DNA of 64,000 nucleotides from NCBI RefSeq assembly GCF_024699985.1, contig NZ_JAJONA010000001.1, positions 4,470,501 through 4,534,500 of the forward strand. Direction: 5' to 3'. Made by a program: the position numbers and the translations under genes. This document shows positions 44,810 through 55,351 of the stretch, in pieces (position 1 is the stretch's first letter; every line of letters begins with the position of its first letter). Under the pieces are notes generated by a model that worked only from the letters and a program-made list of their open reading frames with translations, did no database searches and was not told where the DNA came from. Source of the DNA: Phenylobacterium sp. J367 (GTDB lineage Bacteria; Pseudomonadota; Alphaproteobacteria; Caulobacterales; Caulobacteraceae).

Positions 44810-45655
44810 TTACTTGAGTTGGCAGATGTCGAGGACGTTCATGTCCGTGTAGTCGAGGTTCTCGCCGCCCATGGCCCAGATGAACCCGTAGGCGCTCGTG
44901 CCCGCGCCCATGTGGATCGACCAGGGCGGGGAGATCACCGCCTCGTTGTTGCTCATCACCACGTGGCGCATGGCGTCGGGCTCGCCCATGAAGTGGAAGA
45001 CCCGGTTGTCGCCCTCGAGGCCGAAGTAGAGGTAGACCTCGCTGCGCCGGTCGTGGAGGTGCGGCGGCATGGTGTTCCAGACGCTGCCCGGCTTGAGGAA
45101 CGTCACGCCCAGCAGGAGCTGGGCCGACTGGCAGACGCCCGGGATGATGTACTGGTAGATCGTCCGCTCGTTCGACAGCTCCGGCGAGCCGCGCTCCAGC
45201 GGGTTCGCCTTGTCGATGGAGATGTGCTGGGTCTCGAGCCTGACATGGCAGGGCAGCGAGACCAGGTAGAAGAGCGCGGGACTGGCGGCGTCGCCGCTCT
45301 CGAAGGTCACCGTCTCCGAGCCCATCGGCACATAGAGGCCGTCGCGGGGTTTGAGGTCGTAGGCGGTCCCGTCGACGGTGATCCTGCCCGCCCCGCCGAC
45401 GTTGACCACGCCGAGCTCGCGGCGCTCCAGCAGCGGATGGCCCTTGGCGCTCTCCGGCTCGGTCTGCGCCGGCAGGGTCAGGGCGGCTGTGGTCGGCGCA
45501 GCCCCGCCGATGATGAAGCGCTCGTTATGGGAGTAGTTCAGGCTGATCCGGCCCGGCTGGAACAGTCCGCCGACCAGGTAGCGGTCACGCAGCGTCTGGT
45601 TGTCGACGCCGGCCATCATATCGGGATGGGTCGCGTGGTAGACCTTGTCGAACAT
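44810..45655 (-). CDS. kduI: 5-keto-4-deoxyuronate isomerase
   Basis: KduI (281 residues) isomerises 5-keto-4-deoxyuronate, the ring-opened product of unsaturated galacturonate released by pectate lyase, to 2,5-diketo-3-deoxygluconate. The family pattern is strong: YHATHPDMMAGVDNQTLRDR, LNYSHNERFIIGGAAP, and the zinc site MPPHLHDRRSEVYLYF with His, His and Glu. The ATG at 45655 is preferred because GGGAG stands eight bases ahead; a GTG three codons earlier is possible. The operator lies just upstream. Confidence 0.94.
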   Translation of the reverse strand: MFDKVYHATHPDMMAGVDNQTLRDRYLVGGLFQPGRISLNYSHNERFIIGGAAPTTAALTLPAQTEPESAKGHPLLERRELGVVNVGGAGRITVDGTAYDLKPRDGLYVPMGSETVTFESGDAASPALFYLVSLPCHVRLETQHISIDKANPLERGSPELSNERTIYQYIIPGVCQSAQLLLGVTFLKPGSVWNTMPPHLHDRRSEVYLYFGLEGDNRVFHFMGEPDAMRHVVMSNNEAVISPPWSIHMGAGTSAYGFIWAMGGENLDYTDMNVLDICQLK

Positions 45656-45679
45656 CGGCTTCACTCCCTGTGAGGGTTA

Positions 45680-45693
45680 GGTAACCGGTGTCA
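45680..45693. promoter_or_regulatory. Uronate-locus operator before kduI-kduD (site 5)
   Basis: Read on the minus strand this is TGACACCGGTTACC, identical to the copy at 39907. It is 25 bases ahead of the kduI start codon and would overlap the start of transcription. Confidence 0.7.
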
Positions 45694-45736
45694 TATCCTG
45701 TCGCAACGATTTCCGGCGGCGATCCTGGCGAAGGGG

Positions 45737-45925
45737 TCAGCGACGCGGCGGCTTGCGGGTGAAGACCCGCGGCGGGTTCACGGCCGCCGGCAGGCCGGTG
45801 TCCGGCCGTTGCCAGCGCCACTCATAGGGACTGAGCCAAACCCAGCCGCCCGCGCTCATGCGCCGAGGCGCGAGCGCGAAGCTGCGGATCCAGGGGGCCT
45901 CAATCATTTCACTCACAACGCGCAT
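45737..45925 (-). CDS. Possible small hypothetical protein
   Basis: An open frame of about 62 residues reading MRVVSEMIEAPWIRSFALAP, then RRMSAGGWVWLSPYEWRWQR and a Pro/Arg-rich end. The composition is unusual in Trp and looks more protein-like than the surrounding noise. There is no clear ribosome site and I recognise no family. It lies between kduI and the MFS gene on the same strand. Confidence 0.3.
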   Translation of the reverse strand: MRVVSEMIEAPWIRSFALAPRRMSAGGWVWLSPYEWRWQRPDTGLPAAVNPPRVFTRKPPRR

Positions 45926-45990
45926 CCGACTCGAAAACGTCCCGGCCCCAACCATAGCGCGGCGCGCCCCGCCGCGCTGCGTCCGCAACG

Positions 45991-47291
45991 TCACAGGTTT
46001 GCGGCAAGTCGCTTGTCGCGGGCGATGGAGTGGGCCGCGGCCAGGTGGCAGCCGATGGTGATCACCACAATCGGGATCAGCGCCAGGAAGCCGATCGCCA
46101 GCGACTGATCGCCGTAGTGCGGCTTGGCCCAGTCGGAGATCCGGCCGACATAGACCGGGCCGACGCCCAGGCCCACGAGGTTGAGGATGAACAGCAGGAC
46201 CGCGCCGGAGATGGTCCGCCTGGCCGGCGTCACGGCGTTCTGGACGACCGTCAGCGCGGGGGCGAGGTACATGTTGTTGAGCAGGGCGGGCACGGCGATG
46301 AACACCAGGGTGAGCTGCCAGGTGGGCGCATAGACGATGCCGAACCAGAACGGGATGGTGAGCGCGAAGGCGATGGCCGGCACCCAGGCGAACCAGCGGC
46401 GATCCTTGCGGCCCAGGCGGTCCACCAGCCAGCCGGCGGCGAAGGTCCCGATCATCCCGGTGATGCCGAGCACCAGCGAGTAGTAGTTGGCGATCTCCAC
46501 GAGGGTCATGCCCTTCACGCGGATCAGGAACGGCGCGTTCCAGTTCAGGGCCGCATAGCCCACGAAGGCCGACATGGCCGAGGAGACGGCCGTGAGGATC
46601 AGGGTGCGCTGGCGGAAGAAGCCGCCGATCGCCTCGAACATCGGCGGGGCCGGCGGATGTTCCGAGCCGTCCTCCGTGGCGTCCAGGCCGCCGCGCTTGG
46701 GCTCGCGCACCACGAGCAGCAGCACGAGCGCCATGACGATGCCCGGCACGCCCATCACATAGAACGCCATCCGCCAGTCGTAGGCCTCGGCGATCCGGCC
46801 GGCGGCGAAGGCGCCGATCATCGAGCCGGCGGGCACCCCAGGGAATAGACGGCCAGACCGACGCCGCGCTTCTCGGGCGGGAAATAGTCGCTGATAAGGG
46901 AGTAGGACGGCGGGGAGCCGCCGGCCTCGCCGATGCCGACCCCCATCCGGTAGAGGGCGAGCTGGACGAAATTCTGCGCCGTGCCGCAGAGCACGGTGAA
47001 CAGGCTCCACAGCGCGCACGCGCCGGAGATGATCCACACCCGCCTCGCCCGGTCGGCGAGCCAGGCCACCGGCAGGCCGAACGTCGTATAGAAGGCGGCG
47101 AAGACGATGCCGCCCAGCATGCCGAGCTGGGTGTCGGTGAGGTTCAGGTCCTTGCGGATCGGCTCGGCGAGGATCGCCACGATCTGCCGGTCCAGGAAGT
47201 TCAGCGTGTAGACCACCGCCAGGATGAAGACGACGAAGTAGCTGTAGGCCATGCTGGACTTGGCGCCAGCAGGCGCGGCGGCGGCGGTCAT
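45991..47291 (-). CDS. MFS transporter, spinster-like (frameshifted)
   Basis: A 433-residue major-facilitator protein after repair, with 12 likely helices. The start MTAAAAPAGAKSSMAYSYFV, then TLNFLDRQIVAILAEPIRKD and GEAGGSPPSYSLISDYFPPE, are typical of the spinster-like group common in sphingomonads and Caulobacter. One base is missing from the plus-strand C run 46836-46839; restoring it joins VYSLG to VPAGSMIGAFAAG. The ATG at 47291 follows GGGGAGTTC. No uronate operator precedes it. The substrate is unknown. Confidence 0.86.
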
Positions 47292-47480
47292 GAACTCCCC
47301 TGACATTGGCCGGCGCGGCCAGCTTTCTGGCTTCGAAGCGCCGGTATGCGTTTCCTCGAAAAAGCCTTGTGGCATGGGCTGTTGGAGCCGCCAAGGGGCG
47401 GGTGCGCAGGAACTTCCACGGCCAAGCTTGCACGGTGGCTATGGGCCTGAGAGAACATGCTTCTTGTGAGCTTCCTGTAG

Positions 47481-49443
47481 ATGCGCGTCGACGCCACTCC
47501 CCTCCCCGCTTCGGCCAGCGACGTTGGCGTCGCCGAGTCCTTCGAGAGCTTCGACTGGGAACGGACGCCGCTTGGCCCGCGGGCCGACTGGCCGGGGGCG
47601 CTGGCGGGCCTGGTGGCGCTCGTGCGCAGGCTGCGCCACCCGGCCTTCCTGCTCTGGGGTCCGGAGCAGACCTTCATCTACAACGAGGCCTACCTGCCGA
47701 TCCTGGGCGAGCGCGGCGCGAGGCGCCTTGGGTCGCCCGTTCTTCGAGGTGTGGCCCGAGGTGGACGATGAGGTCGGGCCGGTCATCGAGTCGGCCTACG
47801 CGGGCGACGCGAGCTTCTTCGAGGACCTGCCTGTGACGCTCCTGCGCCAGGGTGCGCCGCACCAGGCCTGGTTCACCTTCTCCTATACGCCGGTGGAAGA
47901 TGAGGACGGCCGCATCGCCGGCGCGCTCTGCCTGTGCCGCGAGACGACGGAGGCCGTGCTCGCCAAACAGCGCGCCGCCTTCCTGCTGGAACTGGAAGGC
48001 GTGCTTCGTCCGCTGACCGAGCCCCGCGAGGTGATCGCCGCGGCCCAGCGCGCGCTGGGCGAGCACCTGGGGGCGAACCGTGTGGGCTATGGCGACGTCG
48101 CCGAGGACGAGCGCTTCTTCACGACCGAGCACAACTGGACGGACGGCACGGTCGAGCACCACAGCGGCCTGCACGACCTCGCCGCCTTCGGGCCGCCGGT
48201 GCTGGAGGCCATGCGCCACGGCGTGACGCTGCGGGTCAACGACGCCGCCACCGAGCCCGCCTTTGCGGGCGCGGAGGTCCAGGCGGCGTTCGCAGGCCTG
48301 GAACTGAAGGCCTCGCTGGTGGTCAGCCTGGTGAAGGGGGGACGGCTCACCGCCGCCCTCTACGTGCACCAGAGCACGCCCCGCTATTGGAGCGACGACG
48401 AGGCCCGCCTCGTGGAGGAGGTGGCGGAGCGGACCTGGTCGGCGGTGGAACGGGCCCGGGCCGAAGCGGAGCTCCGCCGCAGCGAAGCACGCTACCGGGA
48501 GTTCTTCGAGACCGCCGGCGACGCCATCTTCATCGAGGACGTTGACGGCCGCTATGTGGAGGTCAACGCCGCCGCCTGCCGCCTGATCGGCTACCCCCGC
48601 GACGAGCTGATCGGCATGGACTCCCGCCTTCTGTTAGGAGGCGACGACGTGGGCCCGGCCGCCACGTGGCGCCGGACAGGCGGCCGCGACCAGCCGGCCG
48701 TCGCCGATCGGCGCCTTCGTCGCAAGGACGGCAGTTGGGTGGAGGTGGAGATCAGCGCCGGATCCCTGTCGAACGGCGGGGTGGAGGCGGTGGTCCGCGA
48801 CATCAGCGCCCGGCGGGCCGCCGAGGCCCGGCAGCGGCTGATGCTCAACGAGCTGAACCACCGGGTGAAGAACTCCCTGGCCACGGTCCAGGCGATCGCC
48901 GCTCAGACGCTGCAGCGCGCCGACGTGCCCAAGGACGTCCGGGACACCTTCGCCGCGCGGCTGATCGCGCTGGCCCAGGCGAACGACGTGCTGATCGCCG
49001 AAGACTGGTCCGGCGCCGGTCTCGAGGCGATCGCCGCACAGGTGGCGAGCCCCCATGCGGAATCGGGCCGGCCGGAGCGCTTCTCCTACGGCGGCCCTCC
49101 GGTGCACCTGCCGCCCAAGTCCGCGACCGCCATGGCGCTCGCCCTGCACGAGCTGGCGACGAATGCGGCGAAGTACGGCGCCCTCTCGAAGCCCGAAGGC
49201 CAGGTTTCGCTTTCGTGGGACGTCGACCCCGCCGCGGGCGAGATCGCGATCTCGTGGCGGGAACGGGGCGGCCCGCCGGTGAGCCCGCCGGCGCGGTCCG
49301 GTTTCGGCACGCGCCTGATCCGCCAGGGCCTGAAGGCCGACCTCCAGGCAAAGGTGGCGGTCAGCTACGAGCCGGAAGGCCTGGTCTGCAGCATCACCGC
49401 CCCCCTGCCCGGGACAGATCCGGGCCCGCTGGAGATCGGCTAG
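47481..49443 (+). CDS. HWE-family sensor histidine kinase with PAS and GAF domains (frameshifted)
   Basis: A soluble kinase of 653 residues after repair. An amino-terminal PAS-like domain (FDWERTPLGPRADWPGAL to VWPEVDDEVGPVIES) is followed by a GAF domain (HLGANRVGYGDVAEDERFF), a second PAS (YREFFETAGDAIFIEDVDGR) and the HWE/HisKA_2 phosphoacceptor ELNHRVKNSLATVQAIA with His at about 460. The ATPase domain has ALHELATNAAKYGALS and GFGTRLIRQGLKAD. One extra base near 47718-47730 breaks the first domain. No membrane segment is present. Its partner regulator is not adjacent. Confidence 0.87.
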
Positions 49444-50946
49444 CGCTTGGCCAGGCTCTGCTCGACCCAGTCGAGCCGGGCCTTCTGGTGCTGGTCGCGG
49501 ACGTGGACGCCATCGTTCGCGAACTCGATCGCCGTCTCCTTCGGCGCGAACCGCGGCCAGGCGGGCCCGCCGGCGGACCCCGGATTGCCGGTCTTCGCGA
49601 AGGCCGCCCAGTAGGCGTTCATGGCCTTTGAGATCGCCACGTCCTCCGGGGCGAACTTCTGGGCCGCGCCGCCGAACACGTACTTGATCTCCGCGGCGTG
49701 GGCCGCGCCCAGCGATTTCTCGCGCTCGGCCGGGGTCACGTAGGAGAAGTGGTAGAGATAGACCGGCTGGCCAGCCTTGGACTGAAGGCGCGCCACGTTG
49801 CGGTCGGGCTCGGTCACCAGGGTCGCGGTGCTCAGGCGGTGGACGATCTTCGTCCTGTCGCCGGTGTTCTCCGGATCGAAGGCGGCGTTCAGGGACGGAC
49901 GGGCGGCTTCCGGGACCAGGTCGAGCTGCGCCGGCTGCGGCCGGAAGAGGCTCGCCTCATTGGAGTTGCCGCCGGTCAGCAGCGGGACCTTGGCCTGGCG
50001 GCCGGCCGCGAAGCCCTCGGCGATGCCCGAGCTGATCCACGTCCCGTCGAGGATCGGCTGGGCGCGGGCGGTGAAGGGCTCGGTATAGGGCATGGCCGAG
50101 ATCGGCAGCTTGCGGAGCGCGGCGGCGGCCGTGGCGTCCTCGCCCTGCACGCCGGCGGCCTGGGCGGCCTTGAGGCCCAGCGCCTCGGCGGCCTGCAGGC
50201 TGGCGGGGACATGGCGCGCGAAGCCGCTCTCCGACGCCGCCTTGTGGAAGAGCCCGCGGGCCTGCGGGCGCCAGCATGAGGTAGAAGACCGAGATGCCGC
50301 CGGCGCTCTCGCCGAAGATCGTCACATTGCCCGGGTCGCCGCCGAAGCTGGCGATGTTGGCCTTCACCCACTTCAGCGCCGCGACCTGGTCCATCAGGCC
50401 GTAGTTCCCCGTGGGCCCGCCCTCCCTGGTCAGCGCCGGATGCGCGAACCAGCCCGCGCGGCCCAGGCGGTAGTTCAGGGTGACGAGGACCACGCCCTGT
50501 TTCGCGAACTCGGTCCCGTCATGCACCGCCCCGAAGGCCGCTGTCGAGTTGCCCGCGACGAAGGCCCCGCCGTGGATCCAGACCATCACGGGCAGCTTCG
50601 CGCCGGCCTTGGCGCCGGCCGGCCGGGTGACATTCACGAACAGGCAGTCCTCGGACTGGGTGCAGTTGGCGCCCGGCTTCGTTCCGTCGCGGACGCCGGT
50701 CCATTTCGCCGCCTCGGCGGGTGGCTTCCAGCGCAGGTCATCGACCGGCGGGGCTGCGAACGGGATGCCCTGGAAGACGGCGGCGCCGTCGGCGACGGTT
50801 CCGCGGACGGAGCCCTGCGAAAGCTTCACCACCGGTCCGGCGGCGACGGGCGCGGCGCCCGCGACGGCCGGCTGCGCCGTGGCGGGTGGCGAGGCGGCCG
50901 CGAGGCCAAGGGCCAGGACGACGGCGAGCGCGCGTGCGACGGACAT
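49440..50946 (-). CDS. Secreted type-B carboxylesterase (frameshifted)
   Basis: A 501-residue esterase after repair, exported by a signal peptide (residues 1-25, ending PATAQ). The oxyanion motif MVWIHGGAFVAGNS and the nucleophile Ser214 in IFGESAGGISVF are canonical; EDCLFVNVTRPAG is the second family signature. One extra base around 50256-50264 separates FYLMLAPA from ARGLFHKAASESGFARHVP. It converges with the HWE kinase gene, overlapping by four bases. It probably hydrolyses xenobiotic or natural esters in the periplasm. Confidence 0.88.
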
Positions 50947-51123
50947 TGTTTCCCCCGGGAGCAAGCCTCCGGTCTGACGCCGGAGCATACCCGTTTTTCT
51001 ACGCGATCCTAAGGGACTGTAAAGCGCCGCGTCACAGCCAAGGCAACGGATGGCTCGCTACGGAGTTCTAGGCATGAAACCACGCCCAAGCTCGGACTTG
51101 CGATGCGTGGCGTGACGGGGGTC

Positions 51124-53062
51124 ATGAAGACGACGACGGTCGGGGCGGAACGCCCCACAGGACTCGGACTCTGCCTCGCGGCCCTGGCGCTCGCGTGGGG
51201 CGGACCGGCGTGCGCCCAGGTGACGCTGGCTGCGGACGCGGCCGCTCGCGAGCTGGGCGGCCTTTCCATCGACGAGCTGGCGCAAATCAACGTCACCTCG
51301 GTGTCCAAGCGGCCAGAGGGCCTGAACCACGCGGCGTCCTCCGTCTACGTCGTCACCGAAGAGGCGATCCGGCAATCGGGGGCGCAGACTATCCCCGAGG
51401 CGCTGCGGCTCGCCCCCAATCTCGAGGTCATGCGCATCGACGCGCTCGACTATTCGATCACCGCCCGCGGCTTCGCGGGCTTCGAGTCGGCCAACAAGCT
51501 GCTCGTGCTGGTCGACGGGCGCAGCGTCTATACCCCGCTCTTCTCGGGCGTGGACTGGGACGAGCATCACGTCCTGATGGACGATATCGACCGCATCGAG
51601 GTGATCAGCGGCCCCGGCGGCACGCTGTGGGCGCCAACGCGGTCAACGGCGTGATCAACGTCACCACCCGCAGCGCCTTCGACACCGAGGGCGGCCTGGC
51701 GGTGGTCAACCTGGGCACGCTCGATAGCGACGTGCGCCTTCGCTATGGGGCCCAGCTCGGCGATTCCGGCGCGGGCCGGGTGTACGCCACGGCCTTCCGG
51801 CGCGCCGACCTCGAGGAAGCCGACGGCTCCAGCGCCAATGACGGATGGGACGGCTGGCAGGCCGGATTCCGCGCCGACTGGGCGCGCGGCGTCGATGCGA
51901 TCACCCTGCAGGGTGATCTGCAGGACGCCAACATCGAGCACACCCTGGACTTCGGCCAGGGCTACTCCCGCGGCGGCAATGTGCTCGGCCGCTGGACCCA
52001 CGCCATGGGCGGCGCATCGATCGAGGTCCAGGCCTACTATGACGAGATCGAGCGGCAGGTCCGCGGTGTCCACGACAGGCTGCGCACCTGGGACGTCCAG
52101 GCCCAGCACGCCTTTCCGCTCGGCGCCCGCCATGCGGTTGTCTGGGGGGCGGCTACCGGATCACGAAGGACGAGTTCCGCACCCTCTCCGATCCCCAGCT
52201 TCTCGACCCGCCAAGGCGGCGGAACGACATCGCCAACCTGTTCATCCAGGACGAAATCGCGCTGCGGCCGGACCTGCTGCTGACCCTCGGCCTCAAGCTG
52301 GAGGCCAACGACTACACGACCTCCGAATGGATGCCGAACGCCCGCCTGGGCTGGCGGATTTCGGAGCGGCAGTTCGTCTGGGGCGCGGTGTCGCGCGCGA
52401 TCCGCAATCCGTCGCGCATCGAGCGGGACTTCTCGATCCCGGGGCTGGTCGACCCGGGCCACATGGGGTCGGAGAAGCTGATCGCCTACGAACTCGGCTA
52501 CCGGGGCCGGATCACCGACGCGGCCAGCGTCACAGTGACGACCTATTTCCACGATTACGACGACATCCGGACGAACGAGCTTGACCTGAGCTGGCCCCGG
52601 CCAGTCCTCGTGGGCAACACCATGGAGGGCGAGACATGGGGTGTGGAGGCCTGGGGCGAGGTGCAGGTGGCCGACTGGTGGCGCCTCAGCCTCGGCGGTT
52701 CGATCCTGGAGAAGGAGTTCCGACTGAAGCCTGGCAGCCGCGATATCTCCAGGTTCGAGGCCATGGGCGCGGACCCCGGCTACTGGGGCAAGATCCGCTC
52801 GCGCATGGATCTGACGGATCGTCTGAGCCTCGACATGGCCTTGCGGGTCTATGACGACCTGCCGCGGCTGGCGGCCTCCGGCTATGTGGGCGCGTCGGGC
52901 TATGCCGAGGCCAGCTTGCGCCTGGCCTGGCGGGTGACCGACCAGATCGAGCTGGCGGTGAGCGGCCAGGACCTGCTGCACGCACGTCATGCCGAAGCCA
53001 GCGAGACACGGCGCAGCGAAATTCCTCGGAGCGCCTTCGTGACCCTTCGCTGGACCCCCTGA
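51124..53062 (+). CDS. TonB-dependent receptor of the YfiR-kinase operon (two frameshifts)
   Basis: A 646-residue outer-membrane receptor after repair. After the signal peptide comes the segment LGGLSIDELAQINVTSVSKR, then SVYVVTEEAIRQSGAQTIPE, ANKLLVLVDGRSVYTPLFSG and VISGPGGTLWGANAVNGVIN. This plug type is often found beside YfiR genes. One G is missing at 51629-51631 (GTLWGANAV) and one at 52144-52149 (WGGGYRITKDEF). The barrel ends RSAFVTLRWTP. The ATG at 51124 follows GACGGGGGTC. The yfiR start follows its stop directly. Confidence 0.85.
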
Positions 53063-53588
53063 ATGGCGGCGGCGCGGCGAGCCTCGGACCGTTGGATGAT
53101 CGCGGCCGGCGCACTGGCCGGCTTGCTGGCGCTGGGCACGGCGGCGGGCGCGCAGCCGCTGGAATACGCCGTCAAGGCCGCGTTCCTCACCAAGTTCGCC
53201 GCCTTTGTGAGCTGGCCCGCCGGTTCGGCCGGCGGGCCTGTCCGGCTCTGCGTGCTGGGCGACGATCCGGTGGGCGACGCGCTGGCGGCCCAGGTTCCGG
53301 CCCAGGTCAACGTCCGGCGGCTCGCCACGGTGGACCGCAGCTCGGGCTGCCAGGTGCTCTACGCCGCCGGCTCGCACCGGCAGACCACCGCCCAGGCGCT
53401 GGCGGCGGGTGCGCGGCGCCCCGGTGCTCACGGTGACCGACTCCACACGCGGGAGTACGCGGGGGATGATCCATTTCGTGGTCTTCCAAAACCGCGTCCG
53501 CTTCCATATCGACGCGCAGCAGGCGTCGGAGAACGGGCTGGCGATCAGCTCGAAGTTGCTCGCGCTCGGCCTGTCGGTGAAGCGATGA
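53063..53588 (+). CDS. YfiR family periplasmic protein (frameshifted)
   Basis: A 174-residue exported YfiR/DUF4154 protein after repair, with the signal ending AAGAQ. The pattern PLEYAVKAAFLTKFAAFVSW, then VRLCVLGDDPVGDAL, GAPVLTVTDSTRG, MIHFVVFQNRVRFHID and the end SKLLALGLSVKR is characteristic. Two cysteines are present as in YfiR. One extra G at 53407-53409 breaks the frame and would falsely fuse it to the kinase. The TGA overlaps the kinase ATG (ATGA). In Pseudomonas, YfiR restrains the CHASE8 protein YfiN from the periplasm; here it probably controls the kinase instead. Confidence 0.87.
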
Positions 53589-55351
53589 ACCTGCGTTGGC
53601 CCCGCCTTTCGATCCGCGGCCAGGTGAATCTGGCCGGCCTGGCCGCCGTGGCCCTGCTGGCCGTGGGCCTGCTGCTGGGGCTGCGCGCCGAACAGGTCTA
53701 CCGCGCCCAGGCGGCGCGGGCGGCCGTCGTGCAGGCCGAGATCCTGGCCGCCAGCGTGACCGCCGCCCTGGCCTTCGACGACCGCCCGACCATGCGGGAA
53801 TATGTCGACGCCCTGCGCGCCAACCGCCGGATCGCCGCCGCGGCGGTCTATGACACCGAGGGCGGCCCGCTGGTCACCTACGCCCGCCGCCCCACTTCAC
53901 CGCCGCCGGCCCGCCTCGTGGATACGGTCGCCGCCTTCCGGCAGGGCGCCGCCGAGGTCAGCGTGCCGGTCTCCGAACAGGGCGTCCGGCTGGGCGCTGT
54001 CTACCTGCGGACCGCCCGCGAGCCGTTCGGGGATTTCCTGGGCCGGCACAGCGGGCTGGCGGTTCTGACCGTCGTCTCCCTGCTGATGCTGGGCGTCATC
54101 ACCCGTTCGGCGGCCCAGCTCCAGCGGCGCGCCGGCGAGTTGGCCGAGGCCAACGAGAAGCTGACCGTGGAGATGCGCGAACGGGCCCGGGCCGAGGAGG
54201 CGCTGCGCCAGAGCCAAAAGATGGAGGCGCTGGGCCAGCTCACCGGCGGCATCGCGCACGACTTCAACAATCTGCTGCAGGTGGTGCACGGCGCCTTCGA
54301 GCTGATCCGCCGCAAACCGGCAGAGACGGAGAAGGTCGCCGTCTGGGCGGGCAACGGCCTGCAGGCCGCCGAGCGGGGCGCCAGCCTGACGCGCCAGCTC
54401 CTGGCGTTCTCCCGCGCGCAGAAACTCGAGCTGCGTCCGTTCATCGTCAGCGAGCTGATCGCCGACATGCGCGACCTGATCACCCGCAGCCTCGGCGGCG
54501 ACATCGAGCTGGAGTTCCGCCTCGACGACGACGCGCTGCCGGTGCTGTCCGACCGCACCCAGCTCGAGCTGGCGGTGCTGAACATGGCGATCAACGCCCG
54601 CGACGCCATGCCGGACGGCGGCCGCCTGGTGATCGCCACCGAGGTGATCCAGGTCCCGCCGGGGCATCCGGTGCTCGATCCCGACGCCTATGTGGAGCTG
54701 AGCGTTTCCGACACCGGGGCCGGCATGCCGCCCGAGGTCGCCGAGCGGGCCTTCGACCCCTTCTTCACCACCAAGGGCGTCGGCAAGGGCACGGGACTTG
54801 GGCTCTCGCAGGTCTATGGCGTGGCGCGCCAGGCGGGCGGCCAGGCGACCATCGACAGCGAGCCAGGTCAGGGGACGACGGTGCGCCTGCTGCTGCGCCG
54901 GTCGCAGACGCCGGTCGAGGCCGTTCAGGCCGGCCGGTCGGCCCAGGCGCCGGTGCTGGCCCCCGCGGAGGGCGCCTGCGTGATGGTGGTCGACGACGAC
55001 GCCGAGGTCCGCAACCTGGTCCGCGACACCCTCGAACTGCTCGGCTACCGGGTGATCGCCGCCGACGGAGGCGCGCGCGCGCTGGAGATGCTGGCCCAGG
55101 ACCAGCCGGACCTGGTGCTGATGGACTTCGCCATGCCGGGGATGAACGGGGCCGAGGCCGCGGCGCTCGCCCGCGAGCGGTGGCCCGGGCTGCCGATCGT
55201 CTTCGCCAGCGGCTATGCCGACAGCGCGGCCGTCGAGGCGGCGCTGGGCGGCCAGGCGGTGATCCTGCGCAAGCCCTTCGAGATGGACGATCTCGCCCGC
55301 ACCGTGGCCGAGGGGCTGAAGGCGCAGGACCCGACGCGCTCTAGCGCCTGA
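53585..55351 (+). CDS. Membrane hybrid histidine kinase with CHASE8-like sensor and receiver
   Basis: 588 residues. Membrane segments are at about residues 13-33 and 155-173; the periplasmic part between them (AAVVQAEILAASVTAALAFD, MREYVDALRANRRI, VYDTEGGPLV) resembles the CHASE8 domain of YfiN-like proteins. The phosphoacceptor is His225 in GGIAHDFNNLLQV, followed by an ATPase domain (MAINARDAMPDGG, SDTGAGMPPEV, GTGLGLSQVYG) and a carboxy receiver with Asp514 in VLMDFAMPG. It is translationally coupled to YfiR. A YfiR-gated kinase rather than a cyclase is the interesting inference. It converges with the REC-PAS hybrid kinase gene. Confidence 0.88.
   Translation: MNLRWPRLSIRGQVNLAGLAAVALLAVGLLLGLRAEQVYRAQAARAAVVQAEILAASVTAALAFDDRPTMREYVDALRANRRIAAAAVYDTEGGPLVTYARRPTSPPPARLVDTVAAFRQGAAEVSVPVSEQGVRLGAVYLRTAREPFGDFLGRHSGLAVLTVVSLLMLGVITRSAAQLQRRAGELAEANEKLTVEMRERARAEEALRQSQKMEALGQLTGGIAHDFNNLLQVVHGAFELIRRKPAETEKVAVWAGNGLQAAERGASLTRQLLAFSRAQKLELRPFIVSELIADMRDLITRSLGGDIELEFRLDDDALPVLSDRTQLELAVLNMAINARDAMPDGGRLVIATEVIQVPPGHPVLDPDAYVELSVSDTGAGMPPEVAERAFDPFFTTKGVGKGTGLGLSQVYGVARQAGGQATIDSEPGQGTTVRLLLRRSQTPVEAVQAGRSAQAPVLAPAEGACVMVVDDDAEVRNLVRDTLELLGYRVIAADGGARALEMLAQDQPDLVLMDFAMPGMNGAEAAALARERWPGLPIVFASGYADSAAVEAALGGQAVILRKPFEMDDLARTVAEGLKAQDPTRSSA

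Noticed and set aside
30187..52149. Programmed ribosomal frameshifting as explanation for the broken genes
   Set aside because: There are too many sites, in unrelated genes, in both directions, without slippery heptamers or stimulatory structures in common.
53063..55351. Apparent single protein fusing YfiR to the hybrid kinase
   Set aside because: Removing one G at 53407-53409 restores the conserved YfiR end and a stop codon overlapping the kinase ATG, so these are two genes.
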